Source of the DNA: an uncultured Faecalibacterium sp. | GTDB taxonomy: Bacteria; Bacillota; Clostridia; Oscillospirales; Ruminococcaceae | Direction: 5' to 3' | Assembly: GCA_934526125.1 (NCBI GenBank) | Contig: CAKSZU010000101.1 | Span: forward strand, 1 to 5,446 | Length of the DNA: 5,446 bases | Shown: piece by piece, positions 5,067-5,446 of the stretch | How the letters are laid out: the number at the start of each line of letters is the position of its first letter | Position numbering within the stretch: position 1 is the stretch's first letter | Position numbers and translations under genes: made by a program | Notes under the pieces: model-generated | What the model was told of the DNA's origin: nothing | The model's database searches: none | What the model saw: the letters and a program-made list of their open reading frames with translations, nothing else

Positions 5067-5446
5067 CAGGACACACCCTCCATCTCATCTTCATCAAAGC
5101 TGGACGTGAAGCTCATGCAGAGCAGGACAATGATCATCAGCACCAGACTCATGGCGGAGCCAACGTTCAGGTTGTAGCTGTTGCCCAGGAACTGCATCTC
5201 GATCAGGTCGCCGATCAGCAGGTTGGAGCCGCCGCCCAGCATCCGGCTGATGACGAAGGTGGACACCGCCGGGACGAACACCATGGTGATGCCGGTGCTG
5301 ATGCCGGGCACGCTCATGGGGATCAGCACCCGCAGCAGGGTCTGGGTGGTGGAAGCGCCCAGGTCCTGGGCCGCCTCCACGATGCTCTGGTCGATCTTGG
5401 TCATGCTGGTGTAGAGCGGCAGGATCATATAGGGCACATAGTTGTA
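5066..5446 (-). CDS. potB: Spermidine/putrescine ABC transporter permease PotB, 3' part (cut by window edge)
   Basis: The other membrane subunit of the polyamine importer. Only the last 126 codons lie in the window. The frame is open through the right edge (the first complete codons read Tyr-Asn-Tyr-Val), and PotB is usually about 270-300 residues, so more than half the gene is outside. What remains begins with the YVPYMILPLY helix end typical of PotB. The EAA loop follows (VEAAQDLGASTTQTLLRVLI), then two hydrophobic helices around GISTGITMVFVPAVSTFVI and VGSAMSLVLMIIVLLCM, and an acidic tail. The GTG near position 5437 is an internal Val, not a start. Assignment as PotB rather than PotC rests on gene order (the next gene is clearly PotC) and on the PYMILPLY motif. 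Confidence 0.92.
   Translation of the reverse strand, partial: YNYVPYMILPLYTSMTKIDQSIVEAAQDLGASTTQTLLRVLIPMSVPGISTGITMVFVPAVSTFVISRMLGGGSNLLIGDLIEMQFLGNSYNLNVGSAMSLVLMIIVLLCMSFTSSFDEDEMEGVS

Overview
The window carries five protein genes, all on the minus strand, so transcription runs from high to low coordinates. The sequence is GC-rich in genes and AT-rich between them. The genes are of Firmicutes type: polyamine ABC transporter subunits, a bacterial FatA/FatB-like acyl-ACP thioesterase, AAGGAG-type ribosome binding sites and strong intrinsic terminators. A double-hairpin intergenic repeat at 21-71 resembles repeats I associate with high-GC gut Clostridia (Faecalibacterium, Subdoligranulum and relatives). 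That placement rests on memory of sequence style, not on a search.

Layout in transcription order. (1) 5446-2989: the end of a polyamine importer operon, potB (cut by the window edge), potC and potD, joined by 1-nt and 4-nt overlaps. A strong terminator at 2949-2981 follows. (2) 2933-2193: an acyl-ACP thioesterase, whose ribosome binding site lies directly behind that terminator. (3) 2192-1691: 502 bases without a protein gene. They hold a good promoter (2126-2154) flanked by 11-bp-phased TGTAAC-type repeats, a GC-rich structured segment with C/U-rich unpaired strands, a strong terminator (1934-1966), an AT-rich stretch with inverted repeats, and the guaB promoter (1786-1814). The first part reads as a free-standing small RNA gene of about 185 nt that I could not assign to a known family. 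(4) 1690-176: IMP dehydrogenase, closed by a strong terminator at 119-158. (5) 21-118: the intergenic repeat and a spacer.

The modules are functionally separate: polyamine uptake, release of fatty acids from ACP, and the committed step of guanine nucleotide synthesis. The points most worth a second look are the unassigned small RNA locus with its phased repeats, the IMP dehydrogenase that resembles the enzyme of the protozoan Tritrichomonas foetus almost motif for motif, and a PotD that appears tethered by a C-terminal membrane helix instead of a lipid anchor.
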